Below, piece by piece: positions 10,827 through 22,116 of a stretch of DNA of 64,000 nucleotides. The position numbers were made by a program, and so were the translations under genes. The DNA is from Istiophorus platypterus. Taxonomy: Eukaryota > Chordata > Actinopteri > Istiophoriformes > Istiophoridae. Under the pieces are notes generated by a model. It had not been told where the DNA came from, did no database searches, and saw nothing but the letters and a program-made list of their open reading frames with translations. The stretch spans positions 4,421,001 through 4,485,000 of the forward strand of contig CM029122.1 in the NCBI GenBank assembly GCA_016859345.1. Reading direction: 5' to 3'. Numbering within the stretch: the first letter of the stretch is position 1; each line of letters begins with the position of its first letter.

Positions 10827-12416
10827 GTGGGGGTCGCTTTTACATAAAGGTCAGAAGCAACCAGAGTGGCGTATATATATAGAAGTGATCCTCAGCGACC
10901 CATGGAAAATGCTCATTTGACGCAGTTAGATCCTACTCTCACCTCTATATATATATAGTCAGTTTGCATCAATTTAGACATGAATTTGTGTGTGGGTGTG
11001 TGTTTGTGGGTACAGTGAAAGGCACCTTTTTCCTTTCCTTTATCAGCAGCGAAATAATTAATGACTCAAAAAGAAAAAAAGAAAGTGATCACACGTAATT
11101 CCAGTCCTGCTGTGCTTCCTCTAAAGCTTGTGTCAGTGGGTCTTCTTCATCCTGACTGCGGCTCATTCAAAATGCCACTGCTCTCACCTCTTCTGATTTT
11201 TTTAATTATATAGTCTTCTGTTTGACCTTTTAAACCATTAAATCTCCTCCAGGTCTTTGAGATCCCCTGAGACACAGCTGTTGGCTTTTGCTCATCATGG
11301 AAAAGCCTCCCCTTTAGAATTGGTAGCGTTAATGATAATAATTAAAAAAAAAAACTACCTATAAGTGCTGCCATAAAGGCCATTTTTTAATTGTTTAATT
11401 CTTTCATAATGTCCTGCTCTTTGTATCTTAAAGTGAAAAGTCTGTAACAGCTACTAAAATGATGCTGCTGCATTAGTACTGTTCTTGCCCAGTTAATTTC
11501 GAATCTTGCCTTGAAAATTTGTGCGGCACTTTGGTGAACTTGTAATCACGCAGCTTTAAAGGGAAGCAGATGCGGACAACTGTGTTTCTCTTGCCTGATG
11601 TTGGTTTTACAGAGCGAGTCTATAAAGTCCGTGACCGTCGCACAAACAACAGCTTTAATGCTGCATCATCAAGAGGAACATTTCTAAAAAATAAGTAAAT
11701 AAATAAAAATAAAGTTGTTCAGGAAGTGTTTGCTGTATTTGCTGTCAACGGGTTTCTCATTTCACACAATGTTCTTTGTCATGGTGATAGTTGATACTGT
11801 GTTGGACATTTCTTTTATGGATTTTCTGTAATCATGAGCCGAATGAAAAGTTCTTTGAAAGTCTGTTCTTTTTCTACAATGTCTTTATGTCCCTTCTTCC
11901 GTCTATTACCATGATCTCTATACTAATACGTGTCCAATACACTTTGTCTCATCTGTCCGTCCTCATGCACAGTGGTTCCCTCTGCACAGAGCGTTCACTC
12001 CATGTCCCCCCTTCTCCACAGGTGGATGGCGGGTCAGCTGCTGCCGTCAGGTGGAGGAAATTCCGATGCACGTACAGGTGACGTGCCGCCTCACGCTCCT
12101 GCACACCGCACCGCATTTTCTCAGACGTGAACAAGATAGAATAAAGCATCCACAGGCATTTTGGAGAGAAACTATTGATATTAATTTTCTCCAGCTAATG
12201 GCTTTTCCAGATGCCGACAACCTGCAGCATGTTTATCTGTATCTAAAGGGGACCTCTTGTGGCCAAGTGTGTTACGACTGCTCTCTTTTAGTGACCGAAG
12301 GCACAGTTGCTACAGAGCCTCTTGAGGGTGAGGATCAGGGTGGATACACAGAATGTACATCCATGGATGGATGAATAATCATTTGAAGAAGGTCATTTAG
12401 TTATAAAAAGTTATTT

Positions 12417-12418
<2 letters not shown>

Positions 12419-12457
<39 letters not shown>
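12419..12457 (+). repeat. (AT)n microsatellite
   Basis: About 18 AT dinucleotides followed by a short GA-rich run. Confidence 0.95.
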
Positions 12458-12460
<3 letters not shown>

Positions 12461-12639
12461 GAGAGAGAAAGAGAGATTTTTTTTCACTGTAGCTATTACG
12501 TTTTTAGCAGGGTAAAATCAAATCATATGAATGAAAGTGAAAGTGCTGTTGTGGTGTCATCATTGGGGGGGTAATTATGTTCCTTATTGTTTCTTTGTGA
12601 ATTTAGTTTTCTGCTCTTTTTATTCTCATGAATAAAAGA

Positions 12640-12653
12640 TAGATGTATAGATG

Positions 12654-12740
<87 letters not shown>
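12640..12740 (+). repeat. (GATA)n microsatellite
   Basis: More than 20 copies of GATA/ATAG upstream of the complete lectin gene. A second GATA array occurs in vtcn1 at 28695. Confidence 0.95.
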
Positions 12741-12939
12741 GTAATGTGATTAATCTCTACCTCACTGTGGCCTCAAGACTGGCCTCTCTTACATCAAGGA
12801 ACTGTTTTTTCTAACCACATTTGAAACTTGTGACTTCCTCAGAAGTATTTTTAAATTCAAAGTCACAAACATTTGAGCATTGACAAGAGCTGCAGTGCAG
12901 AGCTGACACTCTCTCTGACAGCTGCCCACATCATGAAAA

Positions 12940-15900
12940 ATGGAGGAAATCTATGTCAATATCGAACCTGCCAAATATGTCAACCAAAAGTCTACGACAA
13001 AACAGACAGGTAAAAAATGTCCCGAGCAGGAGTGTTACAGGCTGAGCTGAGTACAAATCTGTTGCTGCTGTATAATTTTATTTTTTCTTTTTGCATCAAC
13101 TGGTCGTTTCTCTGTTCAGGTCTCAGGAATTCGGAGAATCGATTTCATGGGGCTGTTGTTCTTTTTCTGGGCCTGCTGAGTGTCTTCCTGTTGATGGGGT
13201 TCATCGGCCTCGGCATCCACTGTGAGTCTGGTTCACACAGAAATCGGAGTGATGGTTTTAGGATTAGCCTCTATTTATCATTTTTCAATTATTTGGTGTC
13301 CATCTGCCTTTATGCTTCTCATTGTCAGCTTCAGTTGGTTTCTTCTTCTGTGGCTGTTTCTCATGTTCCTCTTTTATCTTGTTTTGGAACTCGGAGAAGC
13401 TTTTTAACTGAAAAGTGTCATTTAAAAAGATTTGGCACTGATTTTTTTTATGTACCATGACCCTTTTCAAAGAAGGTAAAAGTGCAAATTCAAGCAGCTA
13501 AGGCAGCATATCTGTATGAGTATTAGAGGAGTGGCACAAAAGTAGGTTGACTTCAAAAACACAATTGTAATTGGTAATAATCCAAAAATGGGTCCCATAG
13601 AAACACATTTCTTCCAAACAGGATTGTGCTTGTTTTTAGTTGATATCTGGCTCTAGGATTCTGTAATAAACAGAAAGGTGTCTTGATTTTTTCTCCAGAT
13701 TATGACTCTGTACAGCGATCGGCTGCAGAACTCTCTGCCGTCAGAGCAAACCTGACCGAGCGTCTTCAGGCCAAGGTTTCTTCCCTGACTGAACAAAGGG
13801 ACCGACTGAATACCAGCCTTCCGGAAGTAAATAAGGAACTGAACTGTGAGTCGGAGCCCAGTGTGTCGCATCTGTGGCCGCTACACATACAGTGCAGGAC
13901 AGCACCCGAGAACTACGAAGGGGGAAGTAAAAACAGAGGATGTGATATTTCTGCTGCACAACCCTTCTACAATCAGCTAATTTGAAGCTCTTCCTCTGTG
14001 CACACAAACCTTCTCAGCCACCAGAGCAATGTGATGACATTAAAAATAGATGGACTCGGTTCTGCAAAATATGGAACAAGAGGCACGTGTTGTCAAATAT
14101 GTGCACAACAGATCCTGACCACAGCAGATATTCAGACTGATCACAGCAGAAAGTGTACAGGTTTAATAAATGACTCACTGATGCAGCACTTCCTGAAATT
14201 ATCACCCGTGTCAGAAACCACAGTCGAAACAAATCTTTTCCCCATTTATCTTTAAGACTGAACTGAGGTCTGGAGTTGACTCCAAGTGTTGAATTTGCAT
14301 TTGGTAGTAGAGGCATATGAGCGAGGCTGTCATTAGGCTGAAAAAATGAACCTATCAGGCAGATGGCAGTGGCCAAATCAACAATCCAGTACATTCTCAA
14401 AAAGAAGGCATGAACTAGCAAGCTCAGCAACAACAAAAGGCCAGGAAGACCATGGAAAATGACTAAATTGGATGATTACAGAATTCTTCCCTTGGTGAAG
14501 TAAAAACCCTTCACAACATCTAGTCAGGTCATGAACACTCTCCAGTAGGTAAGTGTATCATTGTCAAAGTCTACAATCAAGAGACACCTTCATGAATGTC
14601 AATAGAGAGGGTTTACCACAAGGCGCGGTCCAAAGGTATCATTCAAAAACAGAAAAGCGGATTAGACTTTGGCAGAAAACCTCTATAAAAGCCTGAACAG
14701 TTCTGGAACAAGATTCATGGGGACAAGATGAAACCAAGATGAATTTGTACAAGATTGGTGGGAAGAGAAGATTAACGAGAAGGAAAGGAACGGCTCATGA
14801 TCCAAAGCCACCACATCATCTGTTAGACATGGTGGAGGTGGTGTAATTTTAATGGTTAGTCGAATAACTTCCCAGATGCTGAAAACGTGGGACAATGTAA
14901 AAAAATGGCGATAATTCCTAAACAGTTAATGTAATATTTTTGTTAAACAAACTATATTAATGTTGAATGTCTGCACTTCAATCCCATCTTGATTCGTTTG
15001 TTTCAGATCCATTGTGACAGCGTACAGAGAGAAAATTGCGAAAATTGGGTCACCGTCCAAATACTTACGAACCTGCCCATATATCGCAAATGTTTGGGAA
15101 CCAATCCTGTGCTGAAGTTGCATGTTTCTTTTTTTAAAGCTAAGACTGTAACTGTGGCCTAACCAGACCTGCCCCCATGTCTCTGGTTGTATTTGTCAGA
15201 TAGAACCTGTCCAGCGGGATGGACGATGTTCACTTGTGGCAGTTGTTATCACCTCTCCGTCGAGTCTGGATCCTGGGAAAGAGGCAGACAAGAGTGCAGA
15301 AAACAAGGGGCCGACCTGGTGGTCATAGAGAGTCCTGAAGAGCAGGTACTGCATATATATATGTGTTTGTTTAACATTTGTGCACAGATAAATGTTTATT
15401 GCCTCCTATATGTTTCATGTAGACATATTGTCCCCCAGAGTTCCAAACAAGACTGAGACTTTGTGGCCACGATATCGGCTCTGCGAGGCTGCACTTGACT
15501 TAAACGTTTCCACCATCATTATGTTTGTTTAGCATGTTAGCATGCTAACATTTGCTCATTACCACAAAACACATAATACAGCAGAGGTTTCGTTGGAATG
15601 TCATGGGTTATTAAACTTTATCTTCTGGGGAAGATGAGCATATGTGAAACAGTTCACAACAATCCTGTTGAAATAAGAAATTAAAGGTTTGGGTTTCATG
15701 GGGACTACAGGAAAAGTCAGAGAGTCACCAAAGTCCTTAAAACGCATGAAATGGAAACCATTAAAGATGCTATTTGTAAGTTTTCTCTGCCACCAAACAC
15801 TGCTTTTCTCTGGGAGCTGGTGGTGGTGATAATGGACGCTTGCCAAGAGCTTCAGCCGTTGTTGAGTTTACAAGACGGGAGGTTACAATACGCCCTCTGA

Positions 15901-17769
15901 ACAGAGCTACTTCTGCAGGGCAGTCTAAATGTCTGAACCAAATTTTGTACCAATCCATGTCGTAGATACTGAGTCATTGGAGAGGACCTGCTGGTGGCGC
16001 TATGGGAAAAGAATAATAATCAAAGACATTAGAATCTAGCCTCTGGGGACCTTGAATATCTGCTTTAATTTTCATAGAAACTAATTAAAGAGTTGCGCAG
16101 AAATAGAGTTGCACTAACAATATAAATATCAACCTTATGGTGACAAAGTCAGAGGCTGAGCTTAGTCATAAGAATTCATCCTCTTTTCACCTTAAATGTC
16201 TGTCCAAAATTCCATAGTATATCATATATACCCCCATCGAATAGTTAAAACTAAAATATAAATTCTGCAACCTTCCTGTATCTTTACTGAACAGATGTTC
16301 CTGTATGGCCTCACCAGGGGGGAAACTCAGGCCTGGATTGGTTTGACCGACAGAGTCAAGGAGGGAACCTGGATATGGGTTGATGAAGCTCCACTGTCTC
16401 AACAGTAAGGCAGAATGGTGGAAAGACACAGTAACACGGATACTTCTGTATTTATTTATTTGTTTTGGTGATTATCGGGATTGGAAATAACAGAATTCAG
16501 CGTAATCACAGGAGCTAAAGTTCAATTTCAGTTTAAGTTTCGTTTTCACTTTCAGAATACAGCAAATGAAATGCAACCAACAACTCCACCACTTTGTTAA
16601 AATATGTTTTACCCAGTAATACCACCAGATGGTGCTATGGTACTTTTAATTAGGACGTATCCGCCACCTCCAGTCGTGTCATCATGAGCATGATCATCTG
16701 TGATCTGTGAGGCTTTAAAGATGTCGACAGCTGGCACAACTCAAAATGTAAATACCGTATTTCCAGATTATATTTTTTACTTTGTAAGTTTTGATAAAGT
16801 TTTGATAGTTAGGTAGCTCAAGACATGTTTAAAAGGAAAACGAAAAAGAATTTATTTTTTGTAGTTTCTGTGTATAAATATTTTTAAAAATAGAGAATGT
16901 TGGTCCAGTAGTGCATAAGGTGTTTACCATGACTAGGATGCATTCAAGATAATACGAAAGCATCACCAGAGCCTTGAGTGTTTCAAAGCTTTATTCGTTT
17001 ATTCATTTTATTTCTTATTTTTTTTGTCTGCCTGGTGGCACAGCAAGTCACAGTTAGTTGATTATTGAGCCTGGATGAGGTACATGTTTTCCTATATGTT
17101 TCCTTGTTTTTATTAAGTCCGGTTTATGGAAAGAAAGTGTTCATTGTTAAGATCTAGGGGGCAGTTTGATTTATTCCCATTGTTGCCGTTAGTAAGTCAT
17201 ACCAGGCTGTTTCTTTGACTTGCTATTGAGAAATACGGTGTTACAATGAAGGTCCATAGTGTCATATTGGGTCAAGAAAACTTCTAATGAAATGCAAGAG
17301 CCCTTTTACCCTTTTGTAAATCTGAGAGGAGGTGTAATGTTTATTGAAGCAGGTATTGCAGCAGCAATTGTCAACCTGAAGCACTATTTTTACATTTTGC
17401 AGAAAATGTGATTAAATGTGTCGGTCCAGTTTAACACAGTTATTTGACCCTTTGTGAAAAATACTGATACTGACGCAGGTGCATATCCCACCAGCCCTGT
17501 GAGCCTCACTGTTCAATTCTTGGTAGCATTTCCTGTTGAATAGCACGAATAACAGACCATGTTCATGATCAGCAGTAACGATGTCATTATCGTCCTGCTT
17601 TTGATCTGTTAGGTACTGGAGGGGTGAACAGCCTGATAACGGTGGCAGGGATCAAAAACTGCTGGAAGAGGACTGTGCTCATCTCGGAACTGGGGAGAAC
17701 GGTTTAAAGAACTGGAATGATTTGCCTTGTACAACTAGTCTGAGATGGATCTGCGAGAAAAGGCCTTAG
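12940..17769 (+). CDS. Type II C-type lectin receptor (CD209/ASGR-like), six exons, 243 aa
   Basis: Exons 12940-13009, 13120-13221, 13699-13845, 15200-15345, 16295-16404 and 17613-17769 (TAG 17767-17769) join in frame with GT-AG junctions. Residues 1-23 are the cytoplasmic tail, starting MEEIYVNIEPAKYVNQ, with two tyrosines in YVN contexts. About 34-57 is the membrane anchor. 58-106 is a short coiled stalk (LTERLQAKVSSLTEQRDRL). About 109-243 is one C-type lectin domain with TCPAGW, WERGRQECRKQGADLVVI, WIGLTD, EEDCAHLG and RWICEK. The calcium/sugar site reads QPD (198-200) and WND (226-228). In this family QPD usually goes with galactose and EPN with mannose, so a galactose-type preference is inferred. 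The three-exon lectin domain is the usual fish and mammalian pattern. The family is a receptor for glycans on immune or liver cells; the exact orthologue is not resolved. Confidence 0.9.
14300..15115 (+). mobile_element. Decayed Tc1/mariner transposon, in lectin intron 3
   Basis: The + strand carries broken pieces of a Tc1-type transposase. These are an N-terminal stretch near 14395-14460 (KRRHELASSATTK-like in one frame), the CTTCACAACATCTAGTCAGG region at about 14510, and at 14705-14850 the frame giving DETKMNLYK, GGKRR and RRKGTAHDPKP, which match the DETK..LY..GKRRVWRRKGTAHDPK hallmark. After about 14855 the sequence jumps to the element's 3' end (GTCCAAATACTTACGAACCT at about 15054), so the middle with the remaining catalytic residues is deleted. 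There are many frameshifts. Confidence 0.8.
15520..16190. repeat. Dispersed teleost repeat, in lectin intron 4
   Basis: Contains GTTAGCATGCTAACATTTGC, AAAGTCAGAGAGTCACCAAAG and CTCTGGGGACCTTGAATATC, phrases repeated across percomorph genomes and related to the fragments at 9205-9465 and 47785-47860. No coding capacity. Confidence 0.55.
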
Positions 17770-18479
17770 CAGTGGTGCATAATTCACTTTTGAGATTAAA
17801 AATTTGGAAATTGACTTTTGGATTGTACGCTAGACAGAGGGAAATGCATCAGAAATGCCCTTTGCCTACAAATCCTGGCTGAGTTGATAGTATGCGGAAA
17901 CATTTTCTAATTATATCTTCAAACCATCTAAACATGGCTTGTGTTTTCTTCGTGAGACTGTCCAGGATCCATAAAGGTTTAAGTATCCGTCTTCCCTGAG
18001 GAATGTTCCTGTGTTATTGTCTTGTCTCGTGATTTATTTTCAATCACCTTACTTTGCACACAAATTTACACAAAACATGAGCTGAAATCTGAGACATCAT
18101 AACATATATTCCATGAACAGAGGAGCGGGATGAAGAAAAATCTTTTATTAACTGCCCCTTTCTCTTAAAAGTAACAGATGGTCTATCATAGATGGTCTGT
18201 CAATGCTTTTAACAAGCTTTGTGTATGTATGTGCCTCGATGCAAACATCCAAACACAGACATATACACAACCAATTAAAAGACTAAACACAAACGTTACT
18301 CATCAAGCTTATATCATTAAAATATATGGTCTGTATATGTTGTCTTTAAGTTGTCAATACATTTAAAATTATCCTGCAGAGAATTTCATAGTTTGACTCC
18401 ATACATTGAAATAGTCATCTATTTTAATTTATTTCATGAATACTGAGCTTTAAAATCAATTTTCTATCTTTGATCATGA
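17770..18479. other. 3' flank of the lectin gene
   Basis: Probable 3' UTR and intergenic sequence. ATTAAA near 17806 is a possible poly(A) signal. No gene is seen. Confidence 0.4.
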
Positions 18480-18770
18480 TCAGCTGATCTTTAAAAAACA
18501 ATCTCTGCAGGCAATAATCTGTTTGGGGCTCTAAACGTAACTAATAGTGTTTTGAATTGAACTAAATGTTTCAGTTTTATTATCCTTGATTTTGATTTGT
18601 TCCCTTGATCCAAAAAACAATTTGATCGTCCGCAAACAAAGCAAACGAAAAAAGTTTTGATCCACAAATATAATCTATATACAGTGAAAAGTTATGGGCC
18701 CAGTACCTACCCTTGTGGGACTCCTCATGTAACCTCAATACATTCAGATTTACTGCATCTTGCAAGGTTT
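18480..18770 (-). mobile_element. LINE reverse-transcriptase remnant
   Basis: On the minus strand the stretch codes a broken GVPQG...LGP block, then SLYIDYICGSKLFSFALFADD, the A/B-to-C motif region of a non-LTR reverse transcriptase (consensus FLIYINDI...S.L..F.LFADDT). The functional YADD/FADD box is recognisable, but a stop and an indel break the GVPQG part. Only about 300 bases are recognisable. Confidence 0.65.
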
Positions 18771-19345
18771 TGCAAGGTTTTTTTTTCCATTGCTCATGCT
18801 AAGCTAGTTATAAACAAGACTAGACATTACAGGATGTATGACCCTTATGGTCCCATTGAGGCGTCTGGTTATCTCATCCATGCTGCTCTCAGAGAAAGTC
18901 GCCTGGGTGGGAATTGAGAGCAGTCCAACGAAACCCTTTCTAGAATGAGGTTACAGCTTTTTAAGCATCGCTTCCCAAGATGTCTTAATTGGTATGAAAG
19001 GGATACAGGTCTGAATGGGGGGGGGTAATTGACCTATTTTAAGGTTTAACGTCACTAGGTTTAGAAATTGCATCAGTGTAGTACACCATTGAAAGTAAAA
19101 TATAATTGTCACATAGCATCAACAAAAATAGAATTAATGCTCAAAAGCCAGTAAATACATTAAAAATACATTAAATATTTCGATACAAATTTCTGCTTTG
19201 GATAAACATTTTGCAAAATAATGTATCCTCCAATTGCATTTTGTAAACAGACAATAATTTTAACAATTTGGCAGCTCAAAATTGTACGTTATTGTTATTG
19301 TGAAAAAAAAAATCTTTGAAGATATAAGCTACTTTATCACCCAAA

Positions 19346-19520
19346 TGTTTTGATTTCTTTTAGCTTATTTGATTTTCATGTGTTGCTACTTACAAGTGAT
19401 TCAGCCTTATAAGTGTTTTTATCACATTCCTCCTCCAAGGTCAGTTTTTCTTTACATGAAACTCCAGTCTGAGAGATGTTGTAGTTTCTCTTCAGGCAGA
19501 AGTACCTTTCTCCATCAAAC
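19346..19520 (-). pseudogene. Duplicated fragment of a CALHM exon 1 end
   Basis: About 175 bases closely resemble 21571-21745, the end of exon 1 of the neighbouring CALHM gene and the start of its intron. On the minus strand the fragment reads LFDGERYFCLKRNYNISQTG, then SCKEKLTLEEE, ending AESL before an intact GTAAGT donor (plus 19388-19393). Similarity stops at about 19518 and I find no matching upstream or second exon. The frame is intact but the gene is not. Confidence 0.75.
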
Positions 19521-20853
19521 AGAAAATATCATTCAAATATTTTTGAAAGGTTTTGAATTTAACCAAATTTTGGTTCCCTTGATCAAAAGGTATTAAAAGT
19601 TGCAGATGCTAACAAGATTATTGAAAGTCATCAAAAATCATCCAACTGTTATCAAAATGATCAAAAGTTAGAGATTTGAGGAACAAAAAATAAACAAACT
19701 CAAATCCTAACTAACAATCAAAAAAACCTTTAACAATGTGGCCAATGCACAATAATAAACCAAAAATGAGAAAGGAGTTGTTCAGCAAACAAGAAAACAA
19801 AGAAGAGCGTCTCTCTGAGTCTGTCTGGCCTTTTCATACACAGTGAAGAGGATGCTGCCCTTCATGACTATGCTACATTCTGTTTGAACAGAACGATCCC
19901 ACTGACCGTGCTTATGTAACATTCAGCAGCGTTGCCAATCAGTGGTGAAGAGATGGTGCACTTCCTGTGTCTGCCCCTTTCTTTGGTTCTCAGTCTTACT
20001 GTGGAAAGTACCTTCACCCTTCAGCTCAGACAGACTCAGATCACAAAAAGGCTTAATACAAACACGATCGTCCTTGTATATACTTCACACTGAGCCAACT
20101 CTCTACATCATCAGCTCAGTGAAAAATATACAGAAGGACAACCAACACAAGGTGAACATAAAAGTATATCAACATCCTGTAGACACAAAAAGGCAAATTA
20201 CTCAAAAGTTCCTAAATATATGTGAATACTAACTTAAACAAAAAATGATTATGAGAATACATATGATTAATAAATGATCATGATAGTACAAGTGGTTACT
20301 AAATGAATGTCCATAATGAATGATTATGAGAATATATGTTCTTAATAAGGAGTGAATATGAGAGTACATAAGCATATAACATTCTTTGGACGCATAAAAG
20401 GTTACAAGTAAAGCAAAAAATAACAAGGTCAACATCAGGATTCAGATGAGAGATGGTGAGAAAGCTGCAAGCTGAAAGTTCACATTTTCATCTTTTCACC
20501 ACCTTCATCACATCACATCACATCACACCATGTTTGAGGTTTAACCATTTCATTTTCAATATTAATCACAAATATTTTTAAATCATGTCCAGAGCAAAAA
20601 CGATGTGTATCAACCGCAAACAAACAAAAAAGTCCCGATACACAATTTTAATTAATATATAGTGAAATCACAAGATAAATCATAAGATGAATCTTAATTC
20701 TTGAACAAACTTTCTATACTCTTTGAAAACTGTGAAAGTGTAGACAAAATATTATTTTAAATATTATCTACTTCAACCACTAATTCATTCAAATTTCTCT
20801 TAGTTAAGGTGCAGGGTTTTACTTTGGTGGCACATGAGTCTGATAACATGTAT
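19521..20853. other. AT-rich region downstream of the CALHM gene
   Basis: No gene is supported. Part of it should be the CALHM 3' UTR, since the gene is transcribed leftwards; TTTAAT near 20646 is a possible reversed ATTAAA signal. Loosely repeated ATGATTATGAGAATA-like segments occur at 20243-20370. Confidence 0.4.
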
Positions 20854-22116
20854 TTAAGCAGACGGGTCTTTTACCAAAGGCTTTGCCTCTTCAGATAGTC
20901 CTCCCACGTTAGTGGGAAGGTCAAGGGGAACACATATTGATGGGGAATCTTCAATTCCCCCAGCATCTACTCCAGAATTTGGACTTGAAGTCAATGCGGT
21001 ACCACTCGTCTCTGGTCCAGCATGTGAACCCTCTTGTCTCTCAATTTCCATCAAATAAAAATCGAAGGCTGAAATTTTCCACCAGGCTTCCCAAACTGTG
21101 TCGTCGTTCTCAACAAATTTATTATTTGGTTGCAGTTCATTATTCTCAATGACCTTAAGGTAGGGCTTACAGATAGCTTCTGCTCTTTTCGTTGCTATTG
21201 TCTTTAGCTCTTTGCTCAAATGGCGGCTCACTCGCTTTGCCAGAAGTTCTTCATAAACCACATTGTAGTGAGGAGGGCACAAGCCCCCTGTTGACGTGGA
21301 GAAACATTTGCTTGTCTTCTTGCTCATACAATAGTCTCTTATAATTTTAACAATGCCCCAAAGAAATAAAAAAACACAGATTACACCAAAGCCAATGTCC
21401 TGGAGAAGAAAAAAGATAAACTTTAAAACAGATTTACACACTAGTTTAAAGGAACAAAAAGCACAATGTTTTTCATGGTTTCAGTGAAGCCCTAGTTTGT
21501 TTCAAACCTTATTCCATTACAAAATATTGTAAATATTATAAAATCAGGCTTATCGGTCGCCTACAAATTGTTATGATTTCTTTTAGGTTTTTTTTGATTG
21601 TCGTGTGTTACTACTTACAAGTGATTCAGCCTTATAAATGTTTTTATCACGTTCCTCCTCGAAGGTCAGTTTTTCTTTGCAAGGAATTCCAGTCTGAGAG
21701 ATGTTGTAGTTCGTCTTCAGGCAGAGGTACCAGTCTCCATCAAACAGAACAGTGGCTGCCCATACAGCAGTAAAGCTGAAATACTTGATCGCCAGTTTAG
21801 AAAAATAGCTGCAGCAGTTATTGCAGCAGTTATTGCAGCAGTTATTGCGGCGACTCCAAGAAAGAAAATGCCAGCTGGAAAAAATCCTGTTTTGGCGGAA
21901 AGGCTCAATGATGTTGTCGACCAAGGTGAGGATCACAGGGGGAGCAAGCATGTACAGTACACCGTTTGGATGTAAACCTGGTTTGCACGAGCAAACAAAT
22001 TCCATGTCAAATATGTACTGCAGAACGGAGAAGAAGGCTATAATCAGGAACATACTCACAGCAGTTGTTATTACTGCAGGAAGTCTTTGAAGAAAATCAT
22101 GACTGTGGTGAGTCAT
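20854..22116 (-). CDS. CALHM-family ion channel (CALHM5/6-like), two exons, 347 aa
   Basis: Minus-strand exons 22116-21619 and 21399-20854 join in phase 0 across a 219-bp GT-AG intron. CALHM proteins form large-pore channels in the plasma membrane; some pass calcium and ATP, and CALHM6 has been linked to immune-cell contacts. Visible features: four hydrophobic segments (near 13-32, 53-68, 108-124 and 167-187); the extracellular cysteine pair in VCSCKPG (family FxCPC); LAPPVIL; AVWAATVLFDGDWYLC with a second cysteine in GIPC; and a long cytoplasmic tail with PHYNVVYEELLAKR and HLSKELKT, as in CALHM5/6. The single intron falls after KNIYKAESL, just before the last membrane helix. Oddity: an NNCC repeat before the third helix. 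The paralogue assignment is uncertain, so no symbol is given. Confidence 0.88.
21811..21850 (-). repeat. 12-bp coding minisatellite in CALHM exon 1
   Basis: About three and a half copies of a 12-base unit (plus strand TTATTGCAGCAG) encode NNCCNNCCNNCC just before the third membrane helix. The other minus-strand frame gives AAITAAIT, but the longer frame with the CALHM motifs is the NNCC one. Confidence 0.85.

Larger units (their letters stand above)
10827..12939. other. Region between lectin paralogues
   Basis: No lectin-domain exon (WxxF..CY or W.C-type motifs) was found on either strand. It contains an (AT)n array at 12419-12457 and a (GATA)n array at 12640-12740. The last roughly 120 bases are probably the promoter and 5' UTR of the downstream lectin gene. 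Confidence 0.5.

Noticed and set aside
12026..12080. Possible lectin-domain exon for the truncated paralogue (VRWRKFRCTYR with AG and GTGACG)
   Set aside because: It does not match any part of the C-type lectin fold coded by the neighbouring gene, and its phase and length do not fit.
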